64,000 nucleotides of DNA from Aeromicrobium endophyticum (GCF_003586285.1 NZ_QUBR01000002.1:1240001-1304000); one strand, 5' to 3'; shown: positions 27,047 to 36,566, counted from the stretch's first letter. The notes: generated by a model from the sequence alone, not told the origin. Translations and numbers: made by a program.

Positions 27047-28714
27047 TCAGGCCGTCACCGGGTCGCGCACGGGTCGCACCCGTGCGCTCCCGGCGGCCAC
27101 GGCCCACGACGCCAGCACGCGCGACGTCGCGTCCGGGTCGCGCCGGTCGCTGATGGCGTGCCAGTCCATCTGCACGCCGTCGGCGGTGACGTGCAGCACC
27201 GCGTAGCCGTGGTCGTCCAGGTTGACCCACTTCACGTGGGGGTTCTCCTGCTGGATCGCGGCCTCCAAGGTCAGGGACGTCGTGCGCGGCCGGGTGCCCA
27301 TGAAGTCGTCGACGTTGTTGCTGGTCAGCGAGTTGCACACCAGCTCGGCGGCGATCGGTCGACCGGTCCTCGGCGACGGGACCTCCGTGGCCCAGGCGGT
27401 GTGCACGTCTCCGGTGAGGAACACCGCGCCGGTGACGCCGTCGTCCTCGAGGCGTCCGAGCAGCCGGTCGCGGTCGGAGGTGTAGCCGTTCCAGGTGTCG
27501 GTGTTGGGCTCGGAGGTGCGGCGGGTCGAGGTGGCGACGTGCTGGCTCAGGGCGTCCTGCTCCCGCTGCGGACGCGGCGGCATCAGCACGGGCGCCACCA
27601 TCACGGGGTTGCCGACGAGCTTCCAGCGGCACGGCGACGTGCTGAGGTTGTCCGAGAGCCAGGCCAGCTGCGGTCCGCCGGCGATCGTGCGCTGCACGTC
27701 GTCGATCGCGGGGTCGCCCGGCTGTACCCGCTCGCTGCGGTAGCTGCGCAGGTCGAGCATCGACAGGTCGGCGAGCTGCCCGAACTGCAGCCGGCGGTAG
27801 ATGCGGTCGCCGTCACCGGTCACGGCCGTTCCCGAGATGCGCACCGGCATCCACTCGTCGTACGCGCGGTGCGCGGCCCGCACCCGCTTCTTCCACGGAC
27901 CCTCGGTCGCGGGCTGGTGCTCGAACGCGCCGCCCGACCAGTTGCCGTCCGCGACCTCGTGGTCGTCCCAGGTGACGATGAACGGGACGGCTGCGTGCAG
28001 CGCCTGCAGGTCGGGATCGGTCTTGTACTGCGCGTGGCGCCGGCGGTAGTCGCGCAGGCTGACGATCTCGCGCTGGGGGTCGTGCAGACGGATGTCGACC
28101 TGGTCGTGGCCGTACGAGTACTTGCCGGGCTGGTACTCGTACAGGTAGTCGCCGAGGTGGATGACGGCGTCCAGGTCGCCGCGCTCGGCCAGGTGCCGGT
28201 ACGACGTGAACCACCCCGCCTGCCAGTTGGCGCACGAGACCACGCCGAACCGCAGCTGCGCCGGCGAGTCGCCCGGCGACGGCGCGGTGCGCGTGCGTCC
28301 GACCGGCGACGCCTGGCCGGCCAGCACGAAGCGGTAGCGGTAGTCGGTGGCGGGCCGGAGCCCCGCGGCGTCCACCTTGACCGTGTGGTCCTGGCGCGGG
28401 CCGGTGCGGACGACACCGCTCGCGACGACGTCCTCGAAGTCGTCGTCGCGGGCGACCTGCCAGGTGACGTCGACGTCGGGTCCTCGACCCGCCCCCGGCA
28501 GGCACTCGGGGCTCGGCGTGACCCGCGTCCACAGCACGACGGCATCCGGGAGGGGATCACCCGATGCGACGCCGTGGGCGAAGACGCGGGGCTGCGACGA
28601 CGAGGCGGGGGTGGCGAGGGCGGCCGGGCCGAGCACCCCCAGCCCCGCGGCGACGCCCAACCCACCCATCAGGAACCTGCGGCGGCCGAGATCGTCGACC
28701 GGTGCGATGCTCAC
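27047..28714 (-). CDS. phoD: Alkaline phosphatase D (PhoD) family protein
   Basis: A 555-residue secreted phosphatase/phosphodiesterase. The N-terminal twin-arginine signal is GRRRFLMGGLGVAAGLGVLGPAAL. The N-terminal PhoD beta-domain (about 40-140) precedes the metallophosphatase core, whose metal ligands are seen in VVSCANW, HLGDYLYEY, TWDDHEVADGNW and LTGDVHTAW. PhoD enzymes use Fe3+ and Ca2+ and release phosphate from esters outside the cell. The gene ends 8 bp from the convergent Pro-rich gene; no Pho box was recognised. Confidence 0.9.
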   Translation of the reverse strand: MSIAPVDDLGRRRFLMGGLGVAAGLGVLGPAALATPASSSQPRVFAHGVASGDPLPDAVVLWTRVTPSPECLPGAGRGPDVDVTWQVARDDDFEDVVASGVVRTGPRQDHTVKVDAAGLRPATDYRYRFVLAGQASPVGRTRTAPSPGDSPAQLRFGVVSCANWQAGWFTSYRHLAERGDLDAVIHLGDYLYEYQPGKYSYGHDQVDIRLHDPQREIVSLRDYRRRHAQYKTDPDLQALHAAVPFIVTWDDHEVADGNWSGGAFEHQPATEGPWKKRVRAAHRAYDEWMPVRISGTAVTGDGDRIYRRLQFGQLADLSMLDLRSYRSERVQPGDPAIDDVQRTIAGGPQLAWLSDNLSTSPCRWKLVGNPVMVAPVLMPPRPQREQDALSQHVATSTRRTSEPNTDTWNGYTSDRDRLLGRLEDDGVTGAVFLTGDVHTAWATEVPSPRTGRPIAAELVCNSLTSNNVDDFMGTRPRTTSLTLEAAIQQENPHVKWVNLDDHGYAVLHVTADGVQMDWHAISDRRDPDATSRVLASWAVAAGSARVRPVRDPVTA

Positions 28715-28795
28715 GTACCTCAGTGCCGCAGGTCAGCGCATCCGCAACGTCAGGAGAGGGTGAACGTCACGCGTCGGGCAACCGTCCACTCCGAC

Positions 28796-28859
28796 CCAGA
28801 TCTGCGGAGGAACGAACCGGATCACCGGCCCGATCCGGTGCACTGGTCCGCGGATCTGG
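28796..28859 (-). terminator. Nested inverted repeats after tRNA-Pro
   Basis: CCAGATCTGCGGA (28796-28808) pairs with TCCGCGGATCTGG (28847-28859) with one mismatch, and encloses ACCGGATC (28816-28823) with GATCCGGT (28832-28839). It begins 7 bp past the 3' end of the tRNA, so it is its likely terminator. Confidence 0.6.
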
Positions 28860-28865
28860 ACCGAG

Positions 28866-28939
28866 TCGGGATGACAGGATTCGAACCTGCGACCTCACCG
28901 CCCCAAACGGCGCGCGCTACCAAGCTGCGCTACATCCCG
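28866..28939 (-). tRNA. tRNA-Pro (anticodon TGG)
   Basis: A 74-nt cloverleaf. The acceptor CGGGATG pairs with CATCCCG followed by discriminator A; the D arm is GCGC-AGCTTGGTA-GCGC, the anticodon loop TTTGGGG gives TGG, and the T loop is in CAGGTTCGAATCCTG. CCA is not encoded. TGG reads CCA and wobbling Pro codons. Confidence 0.95.
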
Positions 28940-28970
28940 TAGCCGCGTCAGTCTAGGGGACACTGGGGCC

Positions 28971-29510
28971 GTGGACGCCCACCGGTACGACTCCGTCGTC
29001 GCGCACCTCGATGCCAGGCTCCCGGCGTGCGGCACGACCACGGTCGTCGCGGTCGACGGTCCGAGCGGCGCGGGCAAGACCGGCTTCGCCGGCGGACTGG
29101 CCGACGCGACGGGGGCCGACGTGCTGCACCTCGAGGACCTCTACCCCGGGTGGCACGGTCTGGCCCTGACGCCGCCGGTCGTCGCGGACGTCCTCGCGTC
29201 CGTCGCGGTCGGCGACACCGGCTCGGCACGCCGGTGGGACTGGCAGCGCGGGGTCGCGGGTGCCGAGCTGCGGGTGCGTCCGTCCCGGTTGCTCGTGCTC
29301 GACGGCGTGGGCAGCGGCGCCTCGGTGCTGCGTCCGTTCCTGAGCCTGCTGATCTGGGTGGAGGCACCCGCCGACGTCCGCAAGCAGCGCGCCCTGGCCC
29401 GCGACGGCGACACCTACGCGCCCTACTGGGACGTGTGGGCCGCCCAGGAGGCCGAGCACTTCGCGGCCGAGCAGACCCGGCACCACGCCGATCTCGTCGT
29501 CCGCACGTAG
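28971..29510 (+). CDS. Uridine kinase-like P-loop protein
   Basis: A 179-residue cytoplasmic protein with Walker A DGPSGAGKT at residues 29-37 and a LHLEDLYPGWHGL segment resembling the substrate region of uridine/phosphoribulokinase-like kinases. LLVLDGVGSG and LIWVEAPADVRKQRALARDGD follow as in that superfamily, the latter as the lid Arg region. The start is GTG at 28971. The substrate cannot be assigned; nucleoside or another small alcohol is plausible. Confidence 0.75.
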   Translation: MDAHRYDSVVAHLDARLPACGTTTVVAVDGPSGAGKTGFAGGLADATGADVLHLEDLYPGWHGLALTPPVVADVLASVAVGDTGSARRWDWQRGVAGAELRVRPSRLLVLDGVGSGASVLRPFLSLLIWVEAPADVRKQRALARDGDTYAPYWDVWAAQEAEHFAAEQTRHHADLVVRT

Positions 29511-29579
29511 GCGCCGGCACCGGATGGGTGCCACCGGGCACCGATGTGGCATCATGGTCCCGCTGCTTCGGCAGCACCT

Positions 29580-29653
29580 GCGGACGTAACTCAATTGGCT
29601 AGAGTCTCTGCCTTCCAAGCAGAATGTTGCGAGTTCGAGTCTCGTCGTCCGCT
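29580..29653 (+). tRNA. tRNA-Gly (anticodon TCC)
   Basis: A 74-nt cloverleaf. The acceptor GCGGACG pairs with CGTCCGC plus discriminator T; the D arm is ACTC-AATTGGCTA-GAGT, the anticodon stem TCTGC/GCAGA holds loop CTTCCAA (TCC), and the T arm is GCGAG-TTCGAGT-CTCGT. CCA is not encoded. Confidence 0.95.
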
Positions 29654-29658
29654 CCGCT

Positions 29659-29685
29659 GAAGGGCCCCTCACCGAGGGGCCCTTC
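29659..29685. terminator. Strong hairpin terminator after tRNA-Gly
   Basis: GAAGGGCCCCTC (29659-29670) pairs perfectly with GAGGGGCCCTTC (29674-29685) around loop ACC, followed by GTCGTT. It lies between tRNA-Gly and the convergent phosphatase gene and can serve both. Confidence 0.85.
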
Positions 29686-29716
29686 GTCGTTCCCGCCCGG
29701 ATCGTGCGGCGGGGCG

Positions 29717-30907
29717 TCAGACGCTCTGGCGCGGGCTGCTCGCGTCGTCGGGCGTGCCGACCGCGGTCTCGACCGCGACGACCGTGCGGTTGAGGATCAG
29801 CACCGCGCGATCGTCGTCGCCGGCGGTGACCTGCTTGATGATCTTGCGGGAGGCCTGGTCGAAGCCCTTCGAGACGATGTCGGCGGCCGTCGTGCGCAGC
29901 CACTCGATGCCCGACGTGAAGTCCTGTGTGCGGCTCTCGACGACGCCGTCGGTGTAGAACATCAAGGCGTCGCCGACGTCGAGCCGGCCGGTGGTCTGGT
30001 GGAAGTCGGGACGCTTGGTGATGCCGAGCGCCGTGCCCCTGGCACCGTCGATGATCCACTCGCCGGTCGCGACGTCCCACCGCAGCGCCGGCGGGTGACC
30101 CGCGTTGATGATCGAGTAGTCGCCCGTGCGCAGGTCGATCAGGACGTGCACCGCGGTGGCGAAGCCCTCGTCCCAGCTCTGGCGCAGCAGGAAGTCGTTG
30201 CCGGCCGCGAACAGCCCCAGCGGCGGCAGGGCCCCGATCAGCCCGCCGAGCGCTCCGGCGAACTGCAGCGACTGGGTGCCGGCGGCGACGCCCTTGCCGC
30301 ACACGTCGACCATGACCATCTCGAGCCTGGTCTCGTCGTCGGACAGGTTGGCCACCAGGAAGTCGCCGGCGAACTTGGTGCCCCCCGACGACACCATCGC
30401 CGACTGGGACGTCCAGCCGTCGGGCAGCGGCGGCACGACCCCCTGCGCTTGAAGGCGGTCGCGCAGGTCGACCAGCATGGCCTCGCCGAGCGGACCCGGC
30501 AGCCCGCTGCGGTGACGGCTCGACTCGAACAGCACGAGGATCGCGACGACCGCCATCGTCACGAGCGTGCTGACACGTCCGGGCGTGAAGCCCGGAAGAC
30601 CCGCGTCGACGGCCCGCACGTACTCGGCAGTGACCGTCACCGCGACGCACACGGCGATGAGCAGCACCAGCGTGAGCAGCGGCCGGTAGCGCAGCAGCAT
30701 CGTGCCCAGCAGCAGCGGGACGACGAAGGTGGGCGCCGGGAAGGTCGAGTACGAGACGAGGGACGCCGCCAGAATGACCGCCGACAGGGCCACCAGCGCC
30801 ACGACGACCGCCACCTGCCCCTCGGACGTGCCCGTGCGCCACCGCACGATGCGCTGATCGAGGTAGTCCGCCACGGAGGGCAGCGCTCGGCGCAGAGGGG
30901 ACGTCAC
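29717..30907 (-). CDS. Membrane PP2C-type (SpoIIE-like) serine phosphatase
   Basis: A 396-residue protein. Four or five hydrophobic segments (about 30-145) are followed by a PP2C/SpoIIE phosphatase domain (about 165-385). Metal-binding motifs are seen in KFAGDFLVANL, MVMVDVCGKGV and MFYTDGVVES. Such phosphatases commonly act on anti-anti-sigma factors of stress-response partner switches. No anti-sigma genes are adjacent, so the partner is unknown. Confidence 0.88.
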   Translation of the reverse strand: MTSPLRRALPSVADYLDQRIVRWRTGTSEGQVAVVVALVALSAVILAASLVSYSTFPAPTFVVPLLLGTMLLRYRPLLTLVLLIAVCVAVTVTAEYVRAVDAGLPGFTPGRVSTLVTMAVVAILVLFESSRHRSGLPGPLGEAMLVDLRDRLQAQGVVPPLPDGWTSQSAMVSSGGTKFAGDFLVANLSDDETRLEMVMVDVCGKGVAAGTQSLQFAGALGGLIGALPPLGLFAAGNDFLLRQSWDEGFATAVHVLIDLRTGDYSIINAGHPPALRWDVATGEWIIDGARGTALGITKRPDFHQTTGRLDVGDALMFYTDGVVESRTQDFTSGIEWLRTTAADIVSKGFDQASRKIIKQVTAGDDDRAVLILNRTVVAVETAVGTPDDASSPRQSV

Positions 30908-30917
30908 CTGTCCGAGC

Positions 30918-31730
30918 CTATCCGCGTTGCTGGCACGACGGACACCAAAACAGGTTTCGCCCGGCGACGAGTCGGCGGCGGATCGGGGTCGCGCACACCA
31001 GGCACGGCTGGCCGTCGCGGCGGTAGACGTAGACCTCGCCGCCGTGGTCGTCGGCGCGCGGGTCGCGCCCCATGGCCTCGGGCTCGTGCTCGGGGCGGAC
31101 GGTGTCGATGCGTCCCCGCTCGACGCCGACCTGCATGAGCTCGCGCAGGTCGTCCCACATCGCGTTCCAGCGCACCCGCGGCAGACGCCGTCCGGCCGTC
31201 ATGGGGGCCACCCGGTGCCGGAACAGCACCTCGGCCCGGTAGACGTTGCCCACGCCCGCCAGCACGCTCTGGTCCATCAGCAGCGCCGCGATCGGCACCT
31301 GCGAGCGGTGGATGCGGTGCCAGGCCCGGTCGGGATCGGCATCGGCCCGCAGGGGGTCGGGACCCAGACGGCCGAGCACCGCATCGACCTCGGGCGGCGT
31401 CAGCAGCTCGCAGGCATTGGGACCGCGGAGATCGGCCGACGCCTGCGCCTCGAGACGCCACCGGACCTGCCCGACGACGGGGTGACCGACCCCCGGGCTG
31501 ATGACGAACGACCCGTAGAGGCCGAGGTGGACGTGCACCTGCTCGGGCACGTCGGCGAAGGCCACGAACAGGTGCTTGCCGAACGCCTCGGCGCTCTCGA
31601 GCACCCGGCCGTCGAGCCGTGCCGCCTCGGCCGCGAACCGGCCCTGCGGGCTGGCCGATCGCACCCGTCGCCCGGCGAACGCCGCCTCGAGGTCGCGGGC
31701 CAGGCGATGGAGCGTGTGCCCCTCAGGCAA
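30918..31730 (-). CDS. nei2: Fpg/Nei-family DNA glycosylase
   Basis: A 270-residue base-excision-repair glycosylase/AP lyase. After Met removal Pro1 and Glu2 of MPEGHTLHR are the catalytic pair. AFGKHLF carries the conserved Lys, the helix-two-turn-helix includes MDQSVLAGVGNVYRAEVLF, and the C-terminal zinc finger is CLVCATPI...WCPSC. It removes oxidised bases. MPEGHTLHRLA favours the Nei2 (endonuclease VIII) branch over MutM. Its start overlaps the rpiB end by 8 nt. Confidence 0.92.
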   Translation of the reverse strand: MPEGHTLHRLARDLEAAFAGRRVRSASPQGRFAAEAARLDGRVLESAEAFGKHLFVAFADVPEQVHVHLGLYGSFVISPGVGHPVVGQVRWRLEAQASADLRGPNACELLTPPEVDAVLGRLGPDPLRADADPDRAWHRIHRSQVPIAALLMDQSVLAGVGNVYRAEVLFRHRVAPMTAGRRLPRVRWNAMWDDLRELMQVGVERGRIDTVRPEHEPEAMGRDPRADDHGGEVYVYRRDGQPCLVCATPIRRRLVAGRNLFWCPSCQQRG

Positions 31731-32181
31731 ACTGGCCGGTCTTCTCGTAGTCGAGCAGCATGTCGATGCGGCGCTGGTGGCGCGCCGCCTCGCTCCAGGC
31801 GGTGGTCAGGAAGGTCTCGACGATCGCCATGGCCTCGTCGGCGGTGTGCATGCGCGCGCCGATCGACACGATCTGCGCATTGTTGTGCTGACGGGCCAGC
31901 GACGCGGTCTCGGTGCTCCATGCCAGCGCGGCGCGGGCACCCTGCACCTTGTTGGCGGCGATCTGCTCGCCATTGCCCGATCCGCCGATCACGACGGCCA
32001 GCGAGCCCGGCTCGGCGACGGCGGCCGCGGCGGCTGCGACGCAGAACGGCGGGTAGTCGTCCTCGGCGTCGTAGGCGTGGGCCCCGTGGTCGACCGGCTC
32101 GTAGCCGTGGTCGGTCAGCCAGGCGATGAGGTGGGTCTTGAGCTCGAAGCCGGCGTGGTCGGCGGCGATGTGGATGCGCAT
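31723..32181 (-). CDS. rpiB: Ribose-5-phosphate isomerase B
   Basis: A 152-residue sugar isomerase (RpiB/LacAB family) that interconverts ribose-5-phosphate and ribulose-5-phosphate. MRIHIAADHAGFELK begins the fold, and GGSGNGEQIAANKVQGARAAL is the active-site block typical of actinobacterial RpiB, which lacks the Cys of E. coli RpiB. The ATG at 32181 is chosen because the conserved fold starts there. Confidence 0.93.
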   Translation of the reverse strand: MRIHIAADHAGFELKTHLIAWLTDHGYEPVDHGAHAYDAEDDYPPFCVAAAAAAVAEPGSLAVVIGGSGNGEQIAANKVQGARAALAWSTETASLARQHNNAQIVSIGARMHTADEAMAIVETFLTTAWSEAARHQRRIDMLLDYEKTGQFA

Positions 32182-32206
32182 GGCACCAGTCTTCCAGCCC
32201 CCACCG

Positions 32207-33799
32207 TCAGGGCGCGACCCCGGCAAAGCGATCGTGGAAGTATGCCGCGAACGCCTCGGCCGACTCCCGTCCCGAGAAGCCGCCGAGCACCGCTCTGCGC
32301 AGCTCTTCTCGGGCGGGCGCCATGGAGTCGTCGCCGAGCATGTCGGCCAGGATCTCGTCGGCCCCCTGCATGTCGCCCGGGAGGACGTAGGCGCCGCGGG
32401 CGACCGGGAACAGCTCGCGGAACTCGTCGGCGGGCCAGCGGGTGCTCACCATCGCGTAGGGCTTGCCCGACTGCAGCCAGTCGGAGACGACGCTCGACAC
32501 GTCGGACACCAGGGCGTCCGACCGGTTCATGCAGTCGTTGAGGGTCCAGACCTGGGTGGGCAGCTCGCCGTAGTGGTGCTGACCTGGGGTCTCGGGGTTC
32601 TCGGTGTCGATGGCCAGGACGCGGTCGATGTGGCGCACGAAGTTCTCGAGCCGGTGGTGGCGCTTCGAGAGCGGGTGCGGGCGGAAGATCACGTCGGCGC
32701 CGGCGGCGATGAGCGTCTCCACGATCGCGCCGCCCTGCCGCAGCGACGAGAAGTTGACCCGGCGACGCTTGCCCTGCCAGGTGGGGGCGTAGAGCACGAC
32801 TGGGCGGTCGACGTCGGCGATGCTGCGGGTCGGTGCCTCGATCTCGTGCACCTGAGGCCGTCCGAGGACGACGAACTTCTCGCGCGGGATGACCACGCCG
32901 GCGTTCTCGTAGCGCTCGATCGCCGCCGTGCCCGACACGACGAGCAGGTCGTAGTCGGCGTGGCGGGCGAACACGCTCGCCGGCTTGTCGGAGTCGCCGT
33001 GGCCCAGCCAGACGTGCGTGACGTGGGGCATCGCCATGAACCGCGCGTTGGACTTGGCGTTGTGCAGGTAGAAGAACCACTTCAGGCTCGGCACGGTGAG
33101 GACCTTCAGGTCGCGGACCGCGTCGGGGCTCAGCTGCACGAACGGCGATCGCAGGTCGGTGTTGGCCCTCAGGTACTCGCAGTACTGCTCGCGGAAGTTG
33201 AGCACGACCCCCGGGAACCCCGCGCTCAGCAGCGGCTCCTCCCACATCGTGAGGTGGGTGGGGCCTCCGCCGTAGCCGGCGTAGGCGATGGCGAACCGCG
33301 GCTGGTGCGCCACCAGCGCCTTGGCGATGGCACGCGTGCGGAGCCGGACGCCCGCGGCGTAGACCAGCACGCGGCCCGCGAGCACCACCGTGGCGACGAG
33401 CGGGACCGCGACGACGAGCGCGGAGAGGCCTGCTGCGACCGCCAGCAGCGTCAGGGGTCCGGCGAACCTGCTGCCGACGACCCAAGGGCCGAGAACCGGC
33501 GCGGTGGCCGGGCACGGCCCGTCGGGGACGCCCGGGAGACCGTGCGCGTGAGGGGCGACGGCCGGCCTGCGCAGCGCCGCCGCGGTGAGCGCCGAGGCGA
33601 GGACGGAGGCCAGCACGACGTCGACGCCGGGCAGCCCGTCGACGAGGGTGCGCACGGCGAGCGCGACCACCACCAGTGCGGCCGCGGCGCCCCACACGAT
33701 CGTGGCGGCCTTGCGCCGGGCCCGCAGGCTGGTGCGGTGGCTGTGGACGAAGAGGAGCCGACGTCGCTCGTAGCGTTCGCGGAGGGACTCGTCAGGCAC
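32207..33799 (-). CDS. CDP-glycerol glycerophosphotransferase-like protein
   Basis: A 530-residue protein with two hydrophobic hairpins (about 28-75 and 112-150), then a Glyphos_transf (TagF-like) domain to about 525. THVWLGHGDSDKP, LYAPTWQGKRR, IFRPHPLSKRHH and SDVSSVVSDWLQSGKP are family motifs. Relatives transfer glycerol- or ribitol-phosphate to build teichoic-acid-like wall polymers at the membrane. The start is GTG at 33799, 6 nt after a CATACT -10-like box, suggesting a leaderless mRNA. No other teichoic acid genes are adjacent. Confidence 0.85.
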   Translation of the reverse strand: MPDESLRERYERRRLLFVHSHRTSLRARRKAATIVWGAAAALVVVALAVRTLVDGLPGVDVVLASVLASALTAAALRRPAVAPHAHGLPGVPDGPCPATAPVLGPWVVGSRFAGPLTLLAVAAGLSALVVAVPLVATVVLAGRVLVYAAGVRLRTRAIAKALVAHQPRFAIAYAGYGGGPTHLTMWEEPLLSAGFPGVVLNFREQYCEYLRANTDLRSPFVQLSPDAVRDLKVLTVPSLKWFFYLHNAKSNARFMAMPHVTHVWLGHGDSDKPASVFARHADYDLLVVSGTAAIERYENAGVVIPREKFVVLGRPQVHEIEAPTRSIADVDRPVVLYAPTWQGKRRRVNFSSLRQGGAIVETLIAAGADVIFRPHPLSKRHHRLENFVRHIDRVLAIDTENPETPGQHHYGELPTQVWTLNDCMNRSDALVSDVSSVVSDWLQSGKPYAMVSTRWPADEFRELFPVARGAYVLPGDMQGADEILADMLGDDSMAPAREELRRAVLGGFSGRESAEAFAAYFHDRFAGVAP

Positions 33800-33815
33800 G
33801 CGGACAGTATGCCAG

Positions 33816-34706
33816 TCAGCGACCGCGCGACCGGTGCGCGTCGAGCAGCGCGCCGACCACGGTGACGGTCGACCGCGAGGCGTCGAACAGCTCGGGCTGA
33901 CGCCAGAAGGAGTGGACCGTGCCGAGCACGCGGTGCGCCAGCACCTCGACCCCCGCCTCGCCCAGCTGCGCCGCGTACGCCTCGGCCTGGTCGCGCAGCA
34001 CGTCGTGCTCGTTGGTCACCACGTACGCCGGCGGGTGGGAGGCCAGGTCGGTGGCCCTCACCGGCGACACCTCGGGGTGGTCGCCGAGCTCGCCGGGCGC
34101 GTAGGCGTCCCAGAACCACTCCATGCCGTCCACGCCCAGCGCCGCGTTGTGCAGCTCGGCGGGCAGGACGGCCCGGCGGTCGACCGGCGGGTAGAGCAGC
34201 ACCTGGAAGTCGAGTGCGGCGGCGTCGCGCACGCACAGGCCCGCGACGAGGTTGGCGCCGGCCGAGTCGCCGATGCCCGGCAGGAACGAGGCGTCGACCC
34301 GGTGCTCGCGGTCGTGGGCGCGCAGCCACGCCGCGGCCGTCTGGACGTCGTCGAGCGGTGCCGGGTACGGGTGCTCGGGAGCTCGCCGGTAGTCGACGGC
34401 GAGCAGGGCCCAGCCCGTCACGTGGGCGAGGTAGCGGCAGAAGGCGTCGTGGGTCTCGAGGTCGTGCAGCACCCAGCCGCCGCCGTGCACGTAGAGCGCG
34501 ACGGGTGCGCCCTGCCGGGGCCGGTAGAGCCGGCAGGGCACGCCGTCGGCGGTCACGTCGGCGACGTGGTCGAGGCCGATGCGGGTGCCCTCGAGGGCAG
34601 CCGTCCGGGCCGCGGCACGGACCACCGCGACCTGCTCGGGCGTCATGGGCGCCGGGTCGTCGCCCATCGCGTCGAGCAGAGCACGTGACTGGGGGTGCAG
34701 CGTCAT
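33816..34706 (-). CDS. Alpha/beta hydrolase of the hormone-sensitive-lipase (HSL) family
   Basis: A 296-residue carboxylesterase. YVHGGGWVLHD is the HGGG oxyanion motif, GDSAGAN carries the nucleophile Ser, TNEHDVLRDQ gives the Asp and GTVHSF the His. It hydrolyses short acyl esters in the cytoplasm. It stands alone between a glycerophosphotransferase-like gene and a thiol reductase gene with a 30-bp gap. The physiological substrate is unknown. Confidence 0.87.
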   Translation of the reverse strand: MTLHPQSRALLDAMGDDPAPMTPEQVAVVRAAARTAALEGTRIGLDHVADVTADGVPCRLYRPRQGAPVALYVHGGGWVLHDLETHDAFCRYLAHVTGWALLAVDYRRAPEHPYPAPLDDVQTAAAWLRAHDREHRVDASFLPGIGDSAGANLVAGLCVRDAAALDFQVLLYPPVDRRAVLPAELHNAALGVDGMEWFWDAYAPGELGDHPEVSPVRATDLASHPPAYVVTNEHDVLRDQAEAYAAQLGEAGVEVLAHRVLGTVHSFWRQPELFDASRSTVTVVGALLDAHRSRGR

Positions 34707-34736
34707 GCGACCCAGCCTAGGACGAGGTCGCCGACC

Positions 34737-35345
34737 TCAGTCGAACGACAGCTCGCCCTTGCGGGTGCGCTTGAGCTCGAAGAAGTCGGGGAACCCGGCG
34801 AGCAGCCGCGCGCCGTCGAAGACCGATCCGGCCTGCTCGCCCTTGGGGATGCTCTGCAGCACGGGGCCGAAGAAGGCGATGCCGGCGATCTCGATGACCG
34901 GCGTGCCGACGTCCTCGCCGACCTTGTCGATGCCGACCTGGTGGGACGCGCGCACGGCGTCGTCGAGCGACGTGTCGTCGGCGGCCTTCGCCAGCTCGGC
35001 CGGCAGCCCGATCTCGTCGAGCACCGTGGCGTAGAGCTCGGCGGTGAAGTCCTGCTGCTCGTTGTGCCGCTTGGTGCCGATCGCGGTGTAGTAGTCGCGC
35101 AGCGCCTGCTGTCCGTGCTGCTGCTCGATCGCGATCGCCAGCCGGACGGGGCCCCAGCCGCGCTCCAGCATCTCCTTGTACTCGTCGGGGACGTCCTTGC
35201 CGTCGTTGAGCACCGACAGGCTCATGACGTGGAACTCGGTCTTGACGTCGCGCACCTTCTCGACCTCCAGCATCCAGCGGGAGGTGATCCAGGCGAACGG
35301 GCACAGGGGGTCGAACCAGAAGTCGACGGTCTCGGTAGAAGTCAT
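34737..35345 (-). CDS. DsbA-like mycothiol-dependent nitroreductase family protein
   Basis: A 202-residue thioredoxin-fold protein matching the Rv2466c group of mycobacteria ([40 protein letters not shown]...[16 protein letters not shown]). Members use mycothiol to reduce disulfides or nitro compounds. Here the active site reads CPFA instead of CPWC, so only the nucleophilic Cys remains. The ATG at 35345 overlaps the stop of the upstream carboxylate-amine ligase gene (ATGA), suggesting a linked thiol role. Confidence 0.83.
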   Translation of the reverse strand: MTSTETVDFWFDPLCPFAWITSRWMLEVEKVRDVKTEFHVMSLSVLNDGKDVPDEYKEMLERGWGPVRLAIAIEQQHGQQALRDYYTAIGTKRHNEQQDFTAELYATVLDEIGLPAELAKAADDTSLDDAVRASHQVGIDKVGEDVGTPVIEIAGIAFFGPVLQSIPKGEQAGSVFDGARLLAGFPDFFELKRTRKGELSFD

Positions 35346-36493
35346 GACGGGGTCAACACCGGACGACCCGCGCGCATTTCCTCGACCAGCGAACCGACGA
35401 CGGCGTCGAGCTCGCCGCCGTTGAGGGCGGCGACCCGGCGCTGGCGCTGGTACGACGCTCCCCCGGCGATGATGTCGTGGATGCCGCCGAGCTCGTCGAC
35501 GCAGCCGAGCCGCTCGGCGACGGGCTCGAGGCGCTCGAGCAGGCGGTGCAGATCGGTCGTGATGAGGTCCTCGTGGCCGTTCTTGTCGAGGATCAGGATC
35601 GCGTCCATGCCGTAGCGGGCCGACCGCCACTTGTTCTCCTGGGCGAACCACGGCGGGATCGTCGGCAGCTCGCGTCCCGCGTCGAGCTCGGACGAGAAGT
35701 GCTCGACGAGGCAGTGCGTCAGCGCGGAGACGCTCATGAGCTCGGCCATCGTCGGGATGCCGTCGCACACCCGCACCTCGAGGGTGCCGAACTTCGGCGA
35801 CGGCCGCAGGTCCCACCGGATCTCGTCGAAGACGTCGATGACGCCGGTGTGCAGCATGTCGTCGACGTAGCCCTCGAGCTGGCTCCACTGCTCGAACTGG
35901 AACGGAAGACCGGCCGTCGGCAGCTGCTGGAACATCAGCGCGCGGTTGGACGCGTAGCCGGTCTCCTTGCCGCCCCAGAACGGCGACGACGCGCTGAGCG
36001 CCTGCAGGTGGCCGTAGTAGGCCAGCATCGCCCGGCTGATCGGCAGCACCTTGTCGCGGTCCTCGATGCCGACGTGCACGTGGACCCCGTAGATCAGCAT
36101 CTGGCGGCCCCACCACTGCGTGCGGTCGATCAGCGTCGCGTAGCGCTCCTTGTCGGTGACCTTCTGGTGCGTCCAGTTCGCGAACGGGTGCGTGCCGGCG
36201 CACATCAGCTCGACCCGCAGCGGGTCGGTGACCTCACGGATCTCGTCGATCGCGCGCTGCAGGTCGGCGCCGGCCTGCCCGACCGTCTTGCAGACGCCGG
36301 AGACGACCTCGACGGTGTTGAGCAGCAGCTCCTGACGGATGTGCGGGTGCTGCTCGAGCCCCTCGGGCTGCACCGCGTCGAGGACCGTCTGGGCGACCTG
36401 TCGCAGGTCGCCGGAGTCGGAGTCGACCAGCGCCAGCTCCCACTCGATGCCGACGGTCGAGCGCTCGGACGTCGCGAAGGGGATCAAGGCCAT
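35342..36493 (-). CDS. Glutamate-cysteine ligase family carboxylate-amine ligase
   Basis: A 383-residue GCS2/YbdK-family ATP-dependent ligase. The fold begins at [25 protein letters not shown] (Glu-rich metal/ATP site) and includes [23 protein letters not shown] and [13 protein letters not shown]. Relatives join glutamate to cysteine or another amine, and EgtA acts in ergothioneine synthesis; no egtB-D genes are next to it. The ATG at 36493 with GGAGG upstream is preferred over the longer frame. It is coupled to the mycothiol-reductase-like gene. Confidence 0.85.
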   Translation of the reverse strand: MALIPFATSERSTVGIEWELALVDSDSGDLRQVAQTVLDAVQPEGLEQHPHIRQELLLNTVEVVSGVCKTVGQAGADLQRAIDEIREVTDPLRVELMCAGTHPFANWTHQKVTDKERYATLIDRTQWWGRQMLIYGVHVHVGIEDRDKVLPISRAMLAYYGHLQALSASSPFWGGKETGYASNRALMFQQLPTAGLPFQFEQWSQLEGYVDDMLHTGVIDVFDEIRWDLRPSPKFGTLEVRVCDGIPTMAELMSVSALTHCLVEHFSSELDAGRELPTIPPWFAQENKWRSARYGMDAILILDKNGHEDLITTDLHRLLERLEPVAERLGCVDELGGIHDIIAGGASYQRQRRVAALNGGELDAVVGSLVEEMRAGRPVLTPS

Positions 36494-36566
36494 GCCTCCA
36501 TCCTGCCCGAGATCGCGCGCGTCACCCGCCTCGACCGTGTCGTGGGCACGTGACAGCATGGCGAAC

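Noticed and set aside
28866..29653. tRNA-flanked integrative element between tRNA-Pro and tRNA-Gly
   Set aside because: Only one small kinase-like gene lies between them, with no integrase and no direct repeat of a tRNA 3' end.
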